Origin: Acetobacteraceae bacterium
GTDB lineage: Bacteria; Pseudomonadota; Alphaproteobacteria; Acetobacterales; Acetobacteraceae
DNA: 6,281 bases
NCBI GenBank assembly: GCA_947476855.1
Contig: CANJSR010000302.1
Coordinates: 1-6,281, forward strand
Direction of reading: 5' to 3'
How positions within the stretch are numbered: position 1 is the stretch's first letter; every line of letters begins with the position of its first letter. Of the stretch, positions 1 through 6,148 are shown piece by piece. The notes beneath the pieces are model-generated. The model had not been told where the DNA came from and ran no database searches. It saw only the letters and a list, made by a program, of their open reading frames with translations. Made by a program: the position numbers and the translations under genes.

Positions 1-765
1 CATCATCGCCTTGAGTTCCGCCGGATGGGCCAGCGCCCATTTGCGGGCCGTGTCATAGACGCCCAGGACCTTCCGCACCAGTTCCGGATTTTCCTTGGCG
101 AACTCGGTCCGCACGTTCAGCACGCCCCAGGTGTTGGCCTCGGGCTTGCGGAAGAACAGGCGGGCGCCGCCCTCGACCTCGGCCGCGGCCATCATCGGGT
201 CGAGCCCGGCCCAAGCCACCACGTCCCCACGCTCCATCGCCGTGCGGCCGTCCGCGTGCTGCACCAGCACCAGCTTCACGTCCTTCTCGGACAGGCCGGC
301 CCCAGCCAAGGCGCGGACCAGGAAGATATGCGGATCGGTGCCGCGCGTGACCGCGACCCGCTGGCCCTTGAGGTCGGCGATCGTCTTGACCGCGGAGTTG
401 CCCTGGGTGACCAGCGCGGTCCACTCCGGCCGCGAATAGACATAGATGGAATTGATCGGATTGCCGTTGATCTTGCTGACCAGGGCGGCCGCGCCGGCGG
501 TCGATCCGAAATCGAGCGAGCCGGCGTTCAGGAACTCCAGCGCCTTGTTGGATCCGGCCGAGAACACCCAGCGCACGGAAATTCCGTCGGCCTGGAGCGC
601 CTTTTCCAGCAGGCCTTCATTCTTCAGGACCAGGCTGACCGGATTGTAGGTCGCCCAGTCGAGCCGGATTTCCTTTGGCGCCGCATGCGCCCGGAACGGG
701 ACGGTGGTGGCGGCCAGCGCCAGCGTGGCGCCGATCGCGGCGCGCCGGGTGAGGGTTTGGGTCAC
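1..765 (-). CDS. SsuA-like (aliphatic sulfonate / NitT-TauT type) ABC transporter substrate-binding protein, 3' end cut by window
   Basis: This is a periplasmic solute-binding protein that would deliver a small organic anion, probably a sulfonate or related compound, to an ABC importer. Reading the minus strand from a GTG at 765 gives 255 uninterrupted codons to the window edge; about 60-70 C-terminal residues of a normal ~320-residue family member are missing. The N-terminus (MTQTLTRRAAIGATLALAAT) carries a twin arginine before a hydrophobic stretch and an AHA-A cleavage site near residue 28, so export may use the Tat system. The mature part begins IRLDWATYNPVSLVLKNEG and continues with family landmarks: LEFLNAGSLDFGST, TIADLKGQRVAVTRGTDPH, LVRALAGAGL, and AWAGLDPMMAAAE, which all parallel SsuA. 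The start is fixed by an AGGAG eight bases upstream. Permease and ATPase genes, if linked, lie beyond the left edge. Family assignment is firm; the exact substrate is not. Confidence 0.9.
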   Translation of the reverse strand, partial: MTQTLTRRAAIGATLALAATTVPFRAHAAPKEIRLDWATYNPVSLVLKNEGLLEKALQADGISVRWVFSAGSNKALEFLNAGSLDFGSTAGAAALVSKINGNPINSIYVYSRPEWTALVTQGNSAVKTIADLKGQRVAVTRGTDPHIFLVRALAGAGLSEKDVKLVLVQHADGRTAMERGDVVAWAGLDPMMAAAEVEGGARLFFRKPEANTWGVLNVRTEFAKENPELVRKVLGVYDTARKWALAHPAELKAMM

Positions 766-773
766 GGTTGATA

Positions 774-778
774 CTCCT
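774..778 (-). promoter_or_regulatory. Ribosome binding site of the SsuA-like gene
   Basis: The minus strand reads AGGAG here, with an eight-base spacer to the GTG at 765. It decides the start, because no ATG is available in frame at the beginning of the signal peptide. Confidence 0.75.
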
Positions 779-875
779 GGTCGGCGTCTGTGGGGCGAGA
801 GTCCATCGGGGCGCCTCAGAAAGATGATTTTTCCGCCGCTGGCAAGGTGGGGAGAGAAAAGAAAAAATCTTTCCT

Positions 876-894
876 CCCATCCTGTCTGGATGGG
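876..894. other. Perfect hairpin in divergent leader region
   Basis: CCCATCC (876-882) pairs with GGATGGG (888-894) around the 5-base loop TGTCT. Read on the minus strand, toward the SsuA-like gene, the hairpin is followed after eight bases by a run of six T (867-862). It therefore resembles a loose transcription terminator or attenuator in that gene's leader. The gap between stem and T-run is longer than in a standard intrinsic terminator, so the function is uncertain. Confidence 0.35.
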
Positions 895-950
895 TGGGAA
901 ATCCCTCGTTCTGGGACCGGTTTCGGGAATGCCCGCGCGCGTCCCGGATC

Positions 951-975
951 GCGGCGGCAACCGGGCCGCCGCTTT
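951..975 (+). terminator. Terminator-like GC hairpin upstream of the family-5 binding protein
   Basis: GCGGCGGC (951-958) pairs perfectly with GCCGCCGC (965-972) around a 6-base loop, and TTTCGTT follows on the plus strand. CCCGG at 943-947 can alternatively pair with CCGGG at 961-965, which covers the loop and the first base of the 3' arm and would compete with the hairpin. It lies about 200 bases before the start codon at 1171, so it might act as a leader attenuator if transcription starts upstream of it. In such GC-rich DNA a chance hairpin is also possible. Confidence 0.3.
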
Positions 976-1155
976 CGTTGTCCGCGGGTGATTATGGCCG
1001 GAACGACCTGGCCCATGAATGATTTCTTCCGTTATCAACCACCGGCCCGCGCGCCCTCCGGCCCGCGCCCCGCCGGCCCCGCGAAGGTTGCGTCCCCGGC
1101 CAAAACCGCGCAGCGTTTCGGCAATGGCACGCCGGCCCGAACCCGCGGCCAATCG

Positions 1156-1162
1156 AAGGAGG
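1156..1162 (+). promoter_or_regulatory. Ribosome binding site of the family-5 binding protein gene
   Basis: AAGGAGG, close to the ideal anti-16S match, sits eight bases before the ATG at 1171. It fixes that ATG as the start even though the frame is open further upstream to about 790. Confidence 0.85.
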
Positions 1163-1170
1163 AACCCAGG

Positions 1171-2766
1171 ATGCGATCTCTCACCGGCCGCGTGGCCGGA
1201 TGTCTCGTCGCGCTGATGCTTGCCGTCGCCGGCCCGGCCGCGGCGCAGAAGCGCGGTGGCGTCATGACCATGCCCCTGATCGACACGCCGCCCAGCCCCT
1301 CGCTGCACGAGGAGGCAACGGTCTCGGTCGTCGTGCCGTTCATGTCGATGTTCAACAACCTTGTCATGTTCGACCAGCACCAGATGCAGAACCGGGACGA
1401 CACGATCGTGCCCGACCTTGCAACGAAATGGGCCTGGGACGACAGCCGCACGAAGCTGACCTTCACGCTGCGCGAAGGCGTCACCTTCCATGATGGCAAG
1501 CCCTTCACCTCGGCGGACGTGAAGTGCACCTGGGACATGGTCTCCGGCCTGGCACCGGGGAAGATCCGAAAAAGCCCGCGCCAGCTCTGGTATGCGAACG
1601 TCAAGGAGATCACGGTCAACGGCCCGACCGAGGTGACGTTCCACCTGACCCGCCCGCAGCCGTCGCTGCTGGCGATGCTCGCCTCGGGCTATTCGCCGGT
1701 CTACCCCTGCCACATCCCGTCCGCGCAGATGCGGACCAAGCCGATCGGCACCGGCCCGTTCAGGTTTGTCGAGTACCGGATGAATGAAATTATCCGGCTG
1801 GAGCGCAATCCAAACTACTGGAAGCAGGGTCTGCCCTATCTGGACGGGATCGAGGTCAGCATCGTGCCCAACCGCGCCACCCGCATGCTGGGCCTGGTCG
1901 CGGCGAAATACGACGTCAGCTTCCCGACCGACGTCACCGTGGCCCTGGTGAACGATGTCCAGAAGCAGGCGCCGGCGGTGCAGTGCAAGATCCGTGCGAT
2001 CGGCACCTCCAACCTGATCATCAACCGCGACGCCCCGCCCTTCGACAATCCCGATATCCGCCAGGCCCTGGCGCTGACGCTGGATCGCGGCGCCTTCAAC
2101 AAGATCATGAACGAGGGCATCCCGACCGGCATCGGCGCCTCCAACCTGCCGCCGCCGGATGGCATCTGGGCGGTGCCGGCGGATATCCTGGCGACCTTCC
2201 CCGGCTACGGCCCCGATATCGCCAAATCGCGCGATGAGGCGCGGGCGCTGATGCGCAAGGCCGGGTACGGGCCGGAGAAGCGGCTGCCGGTGAAGATCTT
2301 CACGCGCAACGTCTCCACCTTCCGCGATCCGGCGCTGATCCTGGCCGACCACCTGAAGGAGATCTATATCGACGCCGAACTGGACGCGGTGGAGACGCCG
2401 CAGTTCTACAATCGGGTCTTCAAGAAGGACTACCAGGTGGGCATGAACGCCACCGGCCATTCCCTCGATGATCCGGATCAGGTGTTCTACGAGAACTACG
2501 GCTGTGGGTCTTTGCGTAACTACACCAACTACTGCAACAAGGACATCCAGGCGATGTTCGACGCCCAGTCGCAGGAGCTGGACACCGACAAGCGCCGCAA
2601 GCTGGTGTGGGAGATCGAGCGCCGGCTGCTCGAGGACGTGGCCCGCCCGGTGACCTATCACGGCCACCAGGCCGGGTGCTGGCATCCCTATGTGAAGAAC
2701 TACGGCATGATGGTGAACAGCATCTACAACGGCTGGCGGTTCGAGGACGTCTGGCTGGACAAGTAG
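1171..2766 (+). CDS. ABC transporter substrate-binding protein, family 5 (peptide/nickel/opine type)
   Basis: This 531-residue protein is a periplasmic binding protein of the SBP_bac_5 family (DppA/OppA/NikA relatives), which presents oligopeptides or other small ligands to an ABC importer. Residues 1-25 form a Sec signal peptide (MRSLTGR, a hydrophobic LVALMLAVAG core, AAA before Q26) with no lipobox. Family landmarks follow in order: VPDLATKWAWDD near 80-91, FHDGKPFTSADV at 106-117, IGTGPFRF at 192-199, ERNPNYW at 211-217, and NPDIRQALALTLDR further on. The length is normal. The ATG at 1171 is chosen for its strong AAGGAGG. The mature protein has six cysteines (for example in VKCTW, VYPCH, NYGCG, NYCNK and AGCWH), unusually many for the family and possibly disulfide-bonded. 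No permease or ATPase follows, so it may be an orphan or serve a transporter encoded elsewhere. The ligand cannot be read from sequence. Confidence 0.93.
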   Translation: MRSLTGRVAGCLVALMLAVAGPAAAQKRGGVMTMPLIDTPPSPSLHEEATVSVVVPFMSMFNNLVMFDQHQMQNRDDTIVPDLATKWAWDDSRTKLTFTLREGVTFHDGKPFTSADVKCTWDMVSGLAPGKIRKSPRQLWYANVKEITVNGPTEVTFHLTRPQPSLLAMLASGYSPVYPCHIPSAQMRTKPIGTGPFRFVEYRMNEIIRLERNPNYWKQGLPYLDGIEVSIVPNRATRMLGLVAAKYDVSFPTDVTVALVNDVQKQAPAVQCKIRAIGTSNLIINRDAPPFDNPDIRQALALTLDRGAFNKIMNEGIPTGIGASNLPPPDGIWAVPADILATFPGYGPDIAKSRDEARALMRKAGYGPEKRLPVKIFTRNVSTFRDPALILADHLKEIYIDAELDAVETPQFYNRVFKKDYQVGMNATGHSLDDPDQVFYENYGCGSLRNYTNYCNKDIQAMFDAQSQELDTDKRRKLVWEIERRLLEDVARPVTYHGHQAGCWHPYVKNYGMMVNSIYNGWRFEDVWLDK

Positions 2767-2804
2767 CCGACGCAAGCCGGGGGGCGTCGGTTCGGCGCCC
2801 CCTT
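2767..2804 (+). terminator. Probable terminator after the family-5 binding protein
   Basis: Immediately after the TAG stop there are two overlapping GC hairpins. CCGACGC (2767-2773) pairs with GCGTCGG (2784-2790), and alternatively GGGGGCG (2780-2786) pairs with CGCCCCC (2796-2802), which is followed by only two T. The second is the better terminator candidate, although its T tract is weak. It separates the transport gene from the polysaccharide-type genes to the right. Confidence 0.5.
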
Positions 2805-2862
2805 GCGATTCCCGGTCCGGCGTTAACGGATTGGCAAGACTTCCTTGCGATGCTTCCACGCC

Positions 2863-4206
2863 ATGTGGACCATCGCAGGACAGAACCGGAAGACCGACCC
2901 GCCCCAGGACAGGCCCTGGACCTGGGACGTGCGCGCGGGCGGACTCGCGGCTCTCGTCTCCCTCCTTGCCATCACCCAGGCGGGGGCGCGAATGCTCGAC
3001 ACGCTGTTCCCCGAGGGCGTGCCGGGCTACGGCGCCCAGCCGGGCGTCACCGTCCTGTCCCGCCTGCGCGCCGACCACGATCCGCTGGGGCTGCGGGAGG
3101 GGCCGATGCGCCTGTTTCCCCGCCTGGAAACCGCGATCGGCTACGACGACAATGTGCTGGGCGGCAGCGGCAAGCGGGGCAGCTGGGTTGCCTCCACCAG
3201 GCCGTCGGTGCTGCTGAGCAGCGACTGGTCCTCGGACGCGTTCGGCGCCTATGCCGCGCTGTCCGACACGCGCTACCCGAACCAGCAGGCGCAGGGGCGC
3301 ACCGATGGGACCGTGGCGTTGGGCGGCTCGATCGACATCGGCCGGGACCGGCTGACGCTCGCCGCGTCCTATGTCGCGACGCACCAGGACCGGACGGAAC
3401 TCGACGCGCTGCCCACCGACCGGCCAGTGGGCGTGACGATCGCCGATGCGCGGGCGGAATACGCGATCCGGTCCGGCCGTTTCGTCTGGACGCCGAACCT
3501 GGCGTTCGCCCATTGGCACTACGGCGATACCACGATCCTCGGCGCCCCGGTTTCCCAGTCCTACCGCGACCGCGACGTGCTGCAGGGCGGGGTGAAGCTG
3601 CGGTATGAACTCGCGCCGCTGCGCAACCTGGTGCTGGTCACGCGCGCGACGCGGCAGGCCTACACCAGCCCGACGCCGGGGCAGGCGTCCCCGGACTCGA
3701 CCGGGCTGCGGGTCATGCTGGGGGTCGACTACGACGACAACGCCGTCTGGCGGTACCGCTTGCTGTTCGGGGTGGAGACGCGGCGGTTCGCCAACCCCGC
3801 CTACCGCCCGCATACCGGGCTGACGGCCGAGGGCGAGGTGATCTGGAATCCCTCTGGCCTGACCACGGTCCGCGCGAGCCTGCTGCGCGGGCTGGAGGAC
3901 GCGGCGCAGGAGGGCATCGCCGCCTATACCTACACCGCCGCCCGCCTGCGGATCGATCACGAACTGACCCGAGAGATCCTGCTGCACGCGACCGCCGGGG
4001 TGCAGCAGGCGGTGTTCCTGCAGGGCGGGGGGCGGCAGTGGGGCTATGGCATTGGCGGGGGCGTGACCTGGCTGGTCAACCGGTCCGTCCGCCTGTCGGC
4101 CACCTATGCGGCGAGCGGGGTCCAGGGGACCGGTTCGGCGGTGGGGACGACCAATGGTGATTATGGGCGGAACGTGGCGCTGCTGACGCTGCGGCTGGGG
4201 CTGTGA
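2863..4206 (+). CDS. Outer-membrane beta-barrel protein (putative beta-barrel porin 2 / BBP2_2-like)
   Basis: This 447-residue protein looks like an outer-membrane barrel of the type often found beside exopolysaccharide genes in Acetobacteraceae. A hydrophobic signal segment (LAALVSLLAITQAGA, residues 28-42) is followed by a conserved-looking mature start, LFPEGVPGYGA (48-58), and then RLFPRLETAIGYDDNV (83-98). The rest is alternating polar/apolar strand-forming sequence rich in Tyr, Arg, Thr and Gly, such as RDVLQGGVKLRYELAP and GYGIGGGVTWLVNRSVRLSA. It ends LLTLRLGL rather than with the usual terminal Phe or Trp. The start is uncertain: ATG 2863 gives a long 27-residue n-region, while GTG 2929 gives a compact signal peptide beginning MRAGGLAALV; the frame is open back to a TTG at 2845. 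None has a strong ribosome site. The WecG-type transferase gene follows closely. A role in glycan export or anchoring is inferred from this context; a general porin is the alternative. Confidence 0.82.
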   Translation: MWTIAGQNRKTDPPQDRPWTWDVRAGGLAALVSLLAITQAGARMLDTLFPEGVPGYGAQPGVTVLSRLRADHDPLGLREGPMRLFPRLETAIGYDDNVLGGSGKRGSWVASTRPSVLLSSDWSSDAFGAYAALSDTRYPNQQAQGRTDGTVALGGSIDIGRDRLTLAASYVATHQDRTELDALPTDRPVGVTIADARAEYAIRSGRFVWTPNLAFAHWHYGDTTILGAPVSQSYRDRDVLQGGVKLRYELAPLRNLVLVTRATRQAYTSPTPGQASPDSTGLRVMLGVDYDDNAVWRYRLLFGVETRRFANPAYRPHTGLTAEGEVIWNPSGLTTVRASLLRGLEDAAQEGIAAYTYTAARLRIDHELTREILLHATAGVQQAVFLQGGGRQWGYGIGGGVTWLVNRSVRLSATYAASGVQGTGSAVGTTNGDYGRNVALLTLRLGL

Positions 4207-4269
4207 TGTCGCCCGCGGGGCTGGTGTCTCCTGGGGACGATCTCGCATCGCGCGAAGGCGGTCGAACGA

Positions 4270-4376
4270 CGCCCCCTCCCCCCTTGAGGGGGAGGGACGA
4301 GGTGGCGGGTGAGACCCCCGGGTCCGTGCCGCGATACCCCCCACCCCAACCCTCCCCCTCAAGGGGGGAGGGGGCG
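4270..4376 (+). repeat. Palindromic repeat element, copy A (107 bp, 27-bp terminal inverted repeats)
   Basis: The ends 4270-4296 and 4350-4376 are exact 27-base reverse complements, starting CGCC and ending GGCG. Each end is also its own hairpin: CCCTCCCCC (4274-4282) with GGGGGAGGG (4288-4296) around CTTGA, and 4350-4358 with 4364-4372 around TCAAG. The core contains GAGACCCCCGGGTCCGTGCC (4311-4330) followed by a GATACCCC (4333-4340). Copy B at 6148-6256 has the same architecture and core in inverted orientation. It resembles REP/MITE-type palindromic repeats whose translations read like 'PSPSRGEG' and which are scattered through GC-rich proteobacterial genomes. It lies inside the open frame that leads into the WecG-type gene. 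I see no clear target-site duplication. Confidence 0.85.
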
Positions 4377-4421
4377 CGGAAGTCTCCAGCCCAGTCCTGC
4401 CCCGAACGTAGGGTGGGCGAA

Positions 4422-5135
4422 GTGCTTCCGACCATCCGCCTCCTCGGCCTCGACTTCGCCAACCTCACGCCCCGCGATACGCTCTCCCACCTCCTGGCCC
4501 GACCGCCCGACGCCCCCTTCGGCTATGTCGTTACCCCCAACGCCGACCACCTGGTACGGTTGTCGCGCGATCCGACCCTGCGCGGGCCGTATGACCAGGC
4601 AGCGCTGCGTCTGCTCGACTCCCGCGTCGTGGCCGGGTTGGCCCGCGCGATCGGGCTGCCCACTCCGCCGGTCGTCACCGGCAGCGACCTGACGGCCGCC
4701 CTGCTGGCGGAAATCCGAAGCGACGTGACCATCATCGGCCTCGATCCCGCGTTTTTGCCGGCCCTGGGCCTGTCCCGCGTCGCCCACCACAATCCGCCCC
4801 AAGGTTTTGCGCGCGACCCCGCCGCCTTCGCCCGCGCGGTGCGCTTTGCCGTGGATCATCCAGCCCGTTTCACCTTGCTTGCCGTCGGCTCCCCCAGGCA
4901 GGAGCGGCTGGCGGCCGCCATCGCCGCGGGGGGAGGGGCGACTGGCCTCGGCCTCTGTGTCGGGGCGAGCCTGGAATTCCTGGCCGGTGCCCGTCGGCGC
5001 GCCCCGCTCTGGATGCAGCGGACGGGGCTGGAATGGGCGCACCGTCTGGCCGGCGATCCGCGCCGGCTGGCGCGGCGCTACCTGCTCGACTGCCCGGCGA
5101 TCATCCCGCTGCTGCTGCGCGACCGGCTGGGCTGA
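4422..5135 (+). CDS. WecG/TagA/CpsF family glycosyltransferase (GT26)
   Basis: This membrane-associated sugar transferase would add a sugar, typically an N-acetyl-hexosamine type residue, to a lipid-linked glycan intermediate. With the GTG start at 4422 it has 237 residues, close to the usual family length. Landmarks: TPNADHLVRL (38-47), the region of the catalytic Asp with D65 in LLDSRVV, VTGSDLT (84-90), HHNPPQGF (121-128), VGSPRQE (154-160), and the C-terminal signature VGASLEFLAGARRRAP then GLEWAHRLAGDPRRLARRY (about 179-219). Most relatives have DG where this has D65-S66. The start is uncertain: the frame is open to GTG 4203 and ATG 4206, the latter overlapping the barrel gene's TGA, which would add about 70 low-complexity residues containing repeat copy A. 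I prefer 4422 because AGGG lies eight bases before it and family homology begins right after (IRLLGLDFANLTP). Its last 58 bases overlap the convergent GT2 gene. Confidence 0.88.
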   Translation: MLPTIRLLGLDFANLTPRDTLSHLLARPPDAPFGYVVTPNADHLVRLSRDPTLRGPYDQAALRLLDSRVVAGLARAIGLPTPPVVTGSDLTAALLAEIRSDVTIIGLDPAFLPALGLSRVAHHNPPQGFARDPAAFARAVRFAVDHPARFTLLAVGSPRQERLAAAIAAGGGATGLGLCVGASLEFLAGARRRAPLWMQRTGLEWAHRLAGDPRRLARRYLLDCPAIIPLLLRDRLG

Positions 5136-6148
5136 GGCGCGAGGCGGGCCAGCACCTCGGCCCGCCAGCGATCCGGCCAGGACCCCCGATGGGCGAGGTC
5201 GTGGTGCGCGAGGTAGGCCAGTGCCGCCGGCGGCAGCGGCACGGGCGAAACCGCCATCCGGGCGGCAGCCAGGATCGCCTCCAGCGTCGGGCGCAGCAGC
5301 CCGTGGCGCCGCCCCTTCAGCAGGTAGCCGCCGATCCGGGGCAGCAGCGCGGGCCAGGAGGCGGCGTGCTTGCGCTCGATATACAGCCGGTTGCGGACGA
5401 AATGAAACCACCGCCGGTCGGACCAGGCCTGGCGCTGCTCGGGGGCGACCTTGTGGCGGATGACGAGATCGCCGCGATAGGCGATGCGCCAGCCGCCGGC
5501 GATGGCGCGGAGGCAGAAGTCGTATTCCTCCCAGCAGAAGAACAGCGCCGGGTCATAGCCGCCGGCCGCGTCCCAGGCGGTGCGGCGGATCGCGTGGCCG
5601 GCGCCGACGAAGGTCACGGTGTTGAAACGGCCGGCCGATCGCGCCAGCAGGGAGACGGGATAGCCCCACGAGGACAGATCGTCGGTGCCGGTCGCATCGG
5701 CGACGATGCGGCAGCCGATCGCCGCGAGGTCCGGTTCGGCGTCCAGTGCCCCCACCATCCGCGCCAGCGTGCCCGGATCGGCGAAGACCGCGTCGTTGTC
5801 CAGCGCGGCGACCACCCGCCCCCGCCCGAACGCGGAGGCGACGTTGCGGCCCTCGGCGACACCAAGGTTGCGGGTGGCCTGGTACAGCGACGCATCCGTC
5901 CGACCCCGCACCGCGGCGGCCAGACGGTCCAGCTCGGCCTGCGTGGACCCCTGGTCGAGAATGTGGACATGGCGGGAGACACCCGTCTGCGCCAGGGCCG
6001 ATGCAATGGCCGCCAGCGAGTCCTCGACCCGATGCATGGTCAGGATGATGACGTCGGCGTCGGGGGGGGACGCACCGGCGTCGATGGGGGAGGAGGCACT
6101 TGGGGCGGGGAATGTGGCGGAGGAGGAGACACCGGCCGTGACCACCAC
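5078..6148 (-). CDS. GT2-family glycosyltransferase
   Basis: This is an inverting GT-A fold glycosyltransferase that transfers a sugar from a nucleotide-sugar donor, probably for a surface polysaccharide given the adjacent WecG-type gene and barrel gene. From GTG 6148 it has 356 residues. The catalytic domain begins near residue 32 with DADVIILTMHR, followed by HILDQGST (~62-69; DNGST is more usual), NLGVAEGRNVASAF (~94-107), the metal-binding LDNDAVF (D117 and D119), FVGAGHAIRRTAWDAAGGYD (~180-199), the catalytic WEEYDFCLR (206-214), VIRHK, and RNRLYIERK. The C-terminal ~100 residues are Ala/Arg/Pro-rich without recognised features. The frame stays open upstream to a GTG at 6229 through repeat copy B; I chose GTG 6148 (or the next GTG, 6145) because the GGGGAGGG arm of that repeat sits just before it and could act as a ribosome site. 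Residues 1-30 are low complexity in any case. Confidence 0.88.
   Translation of the reverse strand: MVVTAGVSSSATFPAPSASSPIDAGASPPDADVIILTMHRVEDSLAAIASALAQTGVSRHVHILDQGSTQAELDRLAAAVRGRTDASLYQATRNLGVAEGRNVASAFGRGRVVAALDNDAVFADPGTLARMVGALDAEPDLAAIGCRIVADATGTDDLSSWGYPVSLLARSAGRFNTVTFVGAGHAIRRTAWDAAGGYDPALFFCWEEYDFCLRAIAGGWRIAYRGDLVIRHKVAPEQRQAWSDRRWFHFVRNRLYIERKHAASWPALLPRIGGYLLKGRRHGLLRPTLEAILAAARMAVSPVPLPPAALAYLAHHDLAHRGSWPDRWRAEVLARLAPQPSRSRSSSGMIAGQSSR

Larger units (their letters stand above)
766..1170. other. 405-bp divergent intergenic region with hairpins and an A-rich patch, no gene seen
   Basis: This gap separates two divergently transcribed binding-protein genes, so it must carry promoters and leaders for both. 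The frame of the rightward gene stays open back to about 790, but the implied peptide is Arg/Pro/Gly-rich without family features and the real signal peptide begins at 1171. The notable parts are an A-rich stretch at 853-867 in otherwise very GC-rich DNA, a perfect 7-bp hairpin at 876-894, and an 8-bp hairpin at 951-972. I could not identify a convincing -35/-10 pair on either strand, nor a known riboswitch. Confidence 0.6.

Noticed and set aside
25..771. Long plus-strand open frame (248 codons) opposite the SsuA-like gene
   Set aside because: It is the antisense shadow of a clearly recognisable binding protein on the minus strand; the translation is Arg/Gly/His-rich with no family features.
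790..1170. Upstream extension of the family-5 binding protein frame to a start near 790
   Set aside because: The extension would bury the Sec signal peptide inside the protein, and an excellent AAGGAGG precedes the ATG at 1171.
2831..2848. Sigma-54-like TTGGCA...TTGC before the barrel gene
   Set aside because: The spacing between the GG and GC dinucleotides is 12 bases instead of the required 10, so it is not a valid -24/-12 promoter.
2607..3608. 333-codon plus-strand frame overlapping the family-5 gene end and the barrel gene
   Set aside because: It is a shifted-frame shadow of two recognised genes and has no start signal or family motif.
4223..4232. Shared 10-mer GGTGTCTCCT near both repeat copies (also as its complement at 6124-6133) as a possible target duplication
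   Set aside because: It lies at different distances from the two elements and on different sides relative to the core, so it is more likely chance.
4270..4376. CRISPR-like or intrinsic terminator interpretation of the hairpin-rich element
   Set aside because: There are only two copies almost 2 kb apart with no spacer array. The hairpins are not followed by T runs and lie in an open frame. A dispersed palindromic repeat fits better.
4359..5411. 350-codon minus-strand frame across the WecG-type gene and the GT2 3' end
   Set aside because: It is antisense to one recognised gene and out of frame with another. Its composition (Ala/Arg/Gly/Pro) is that of a high-GC shadow frame.
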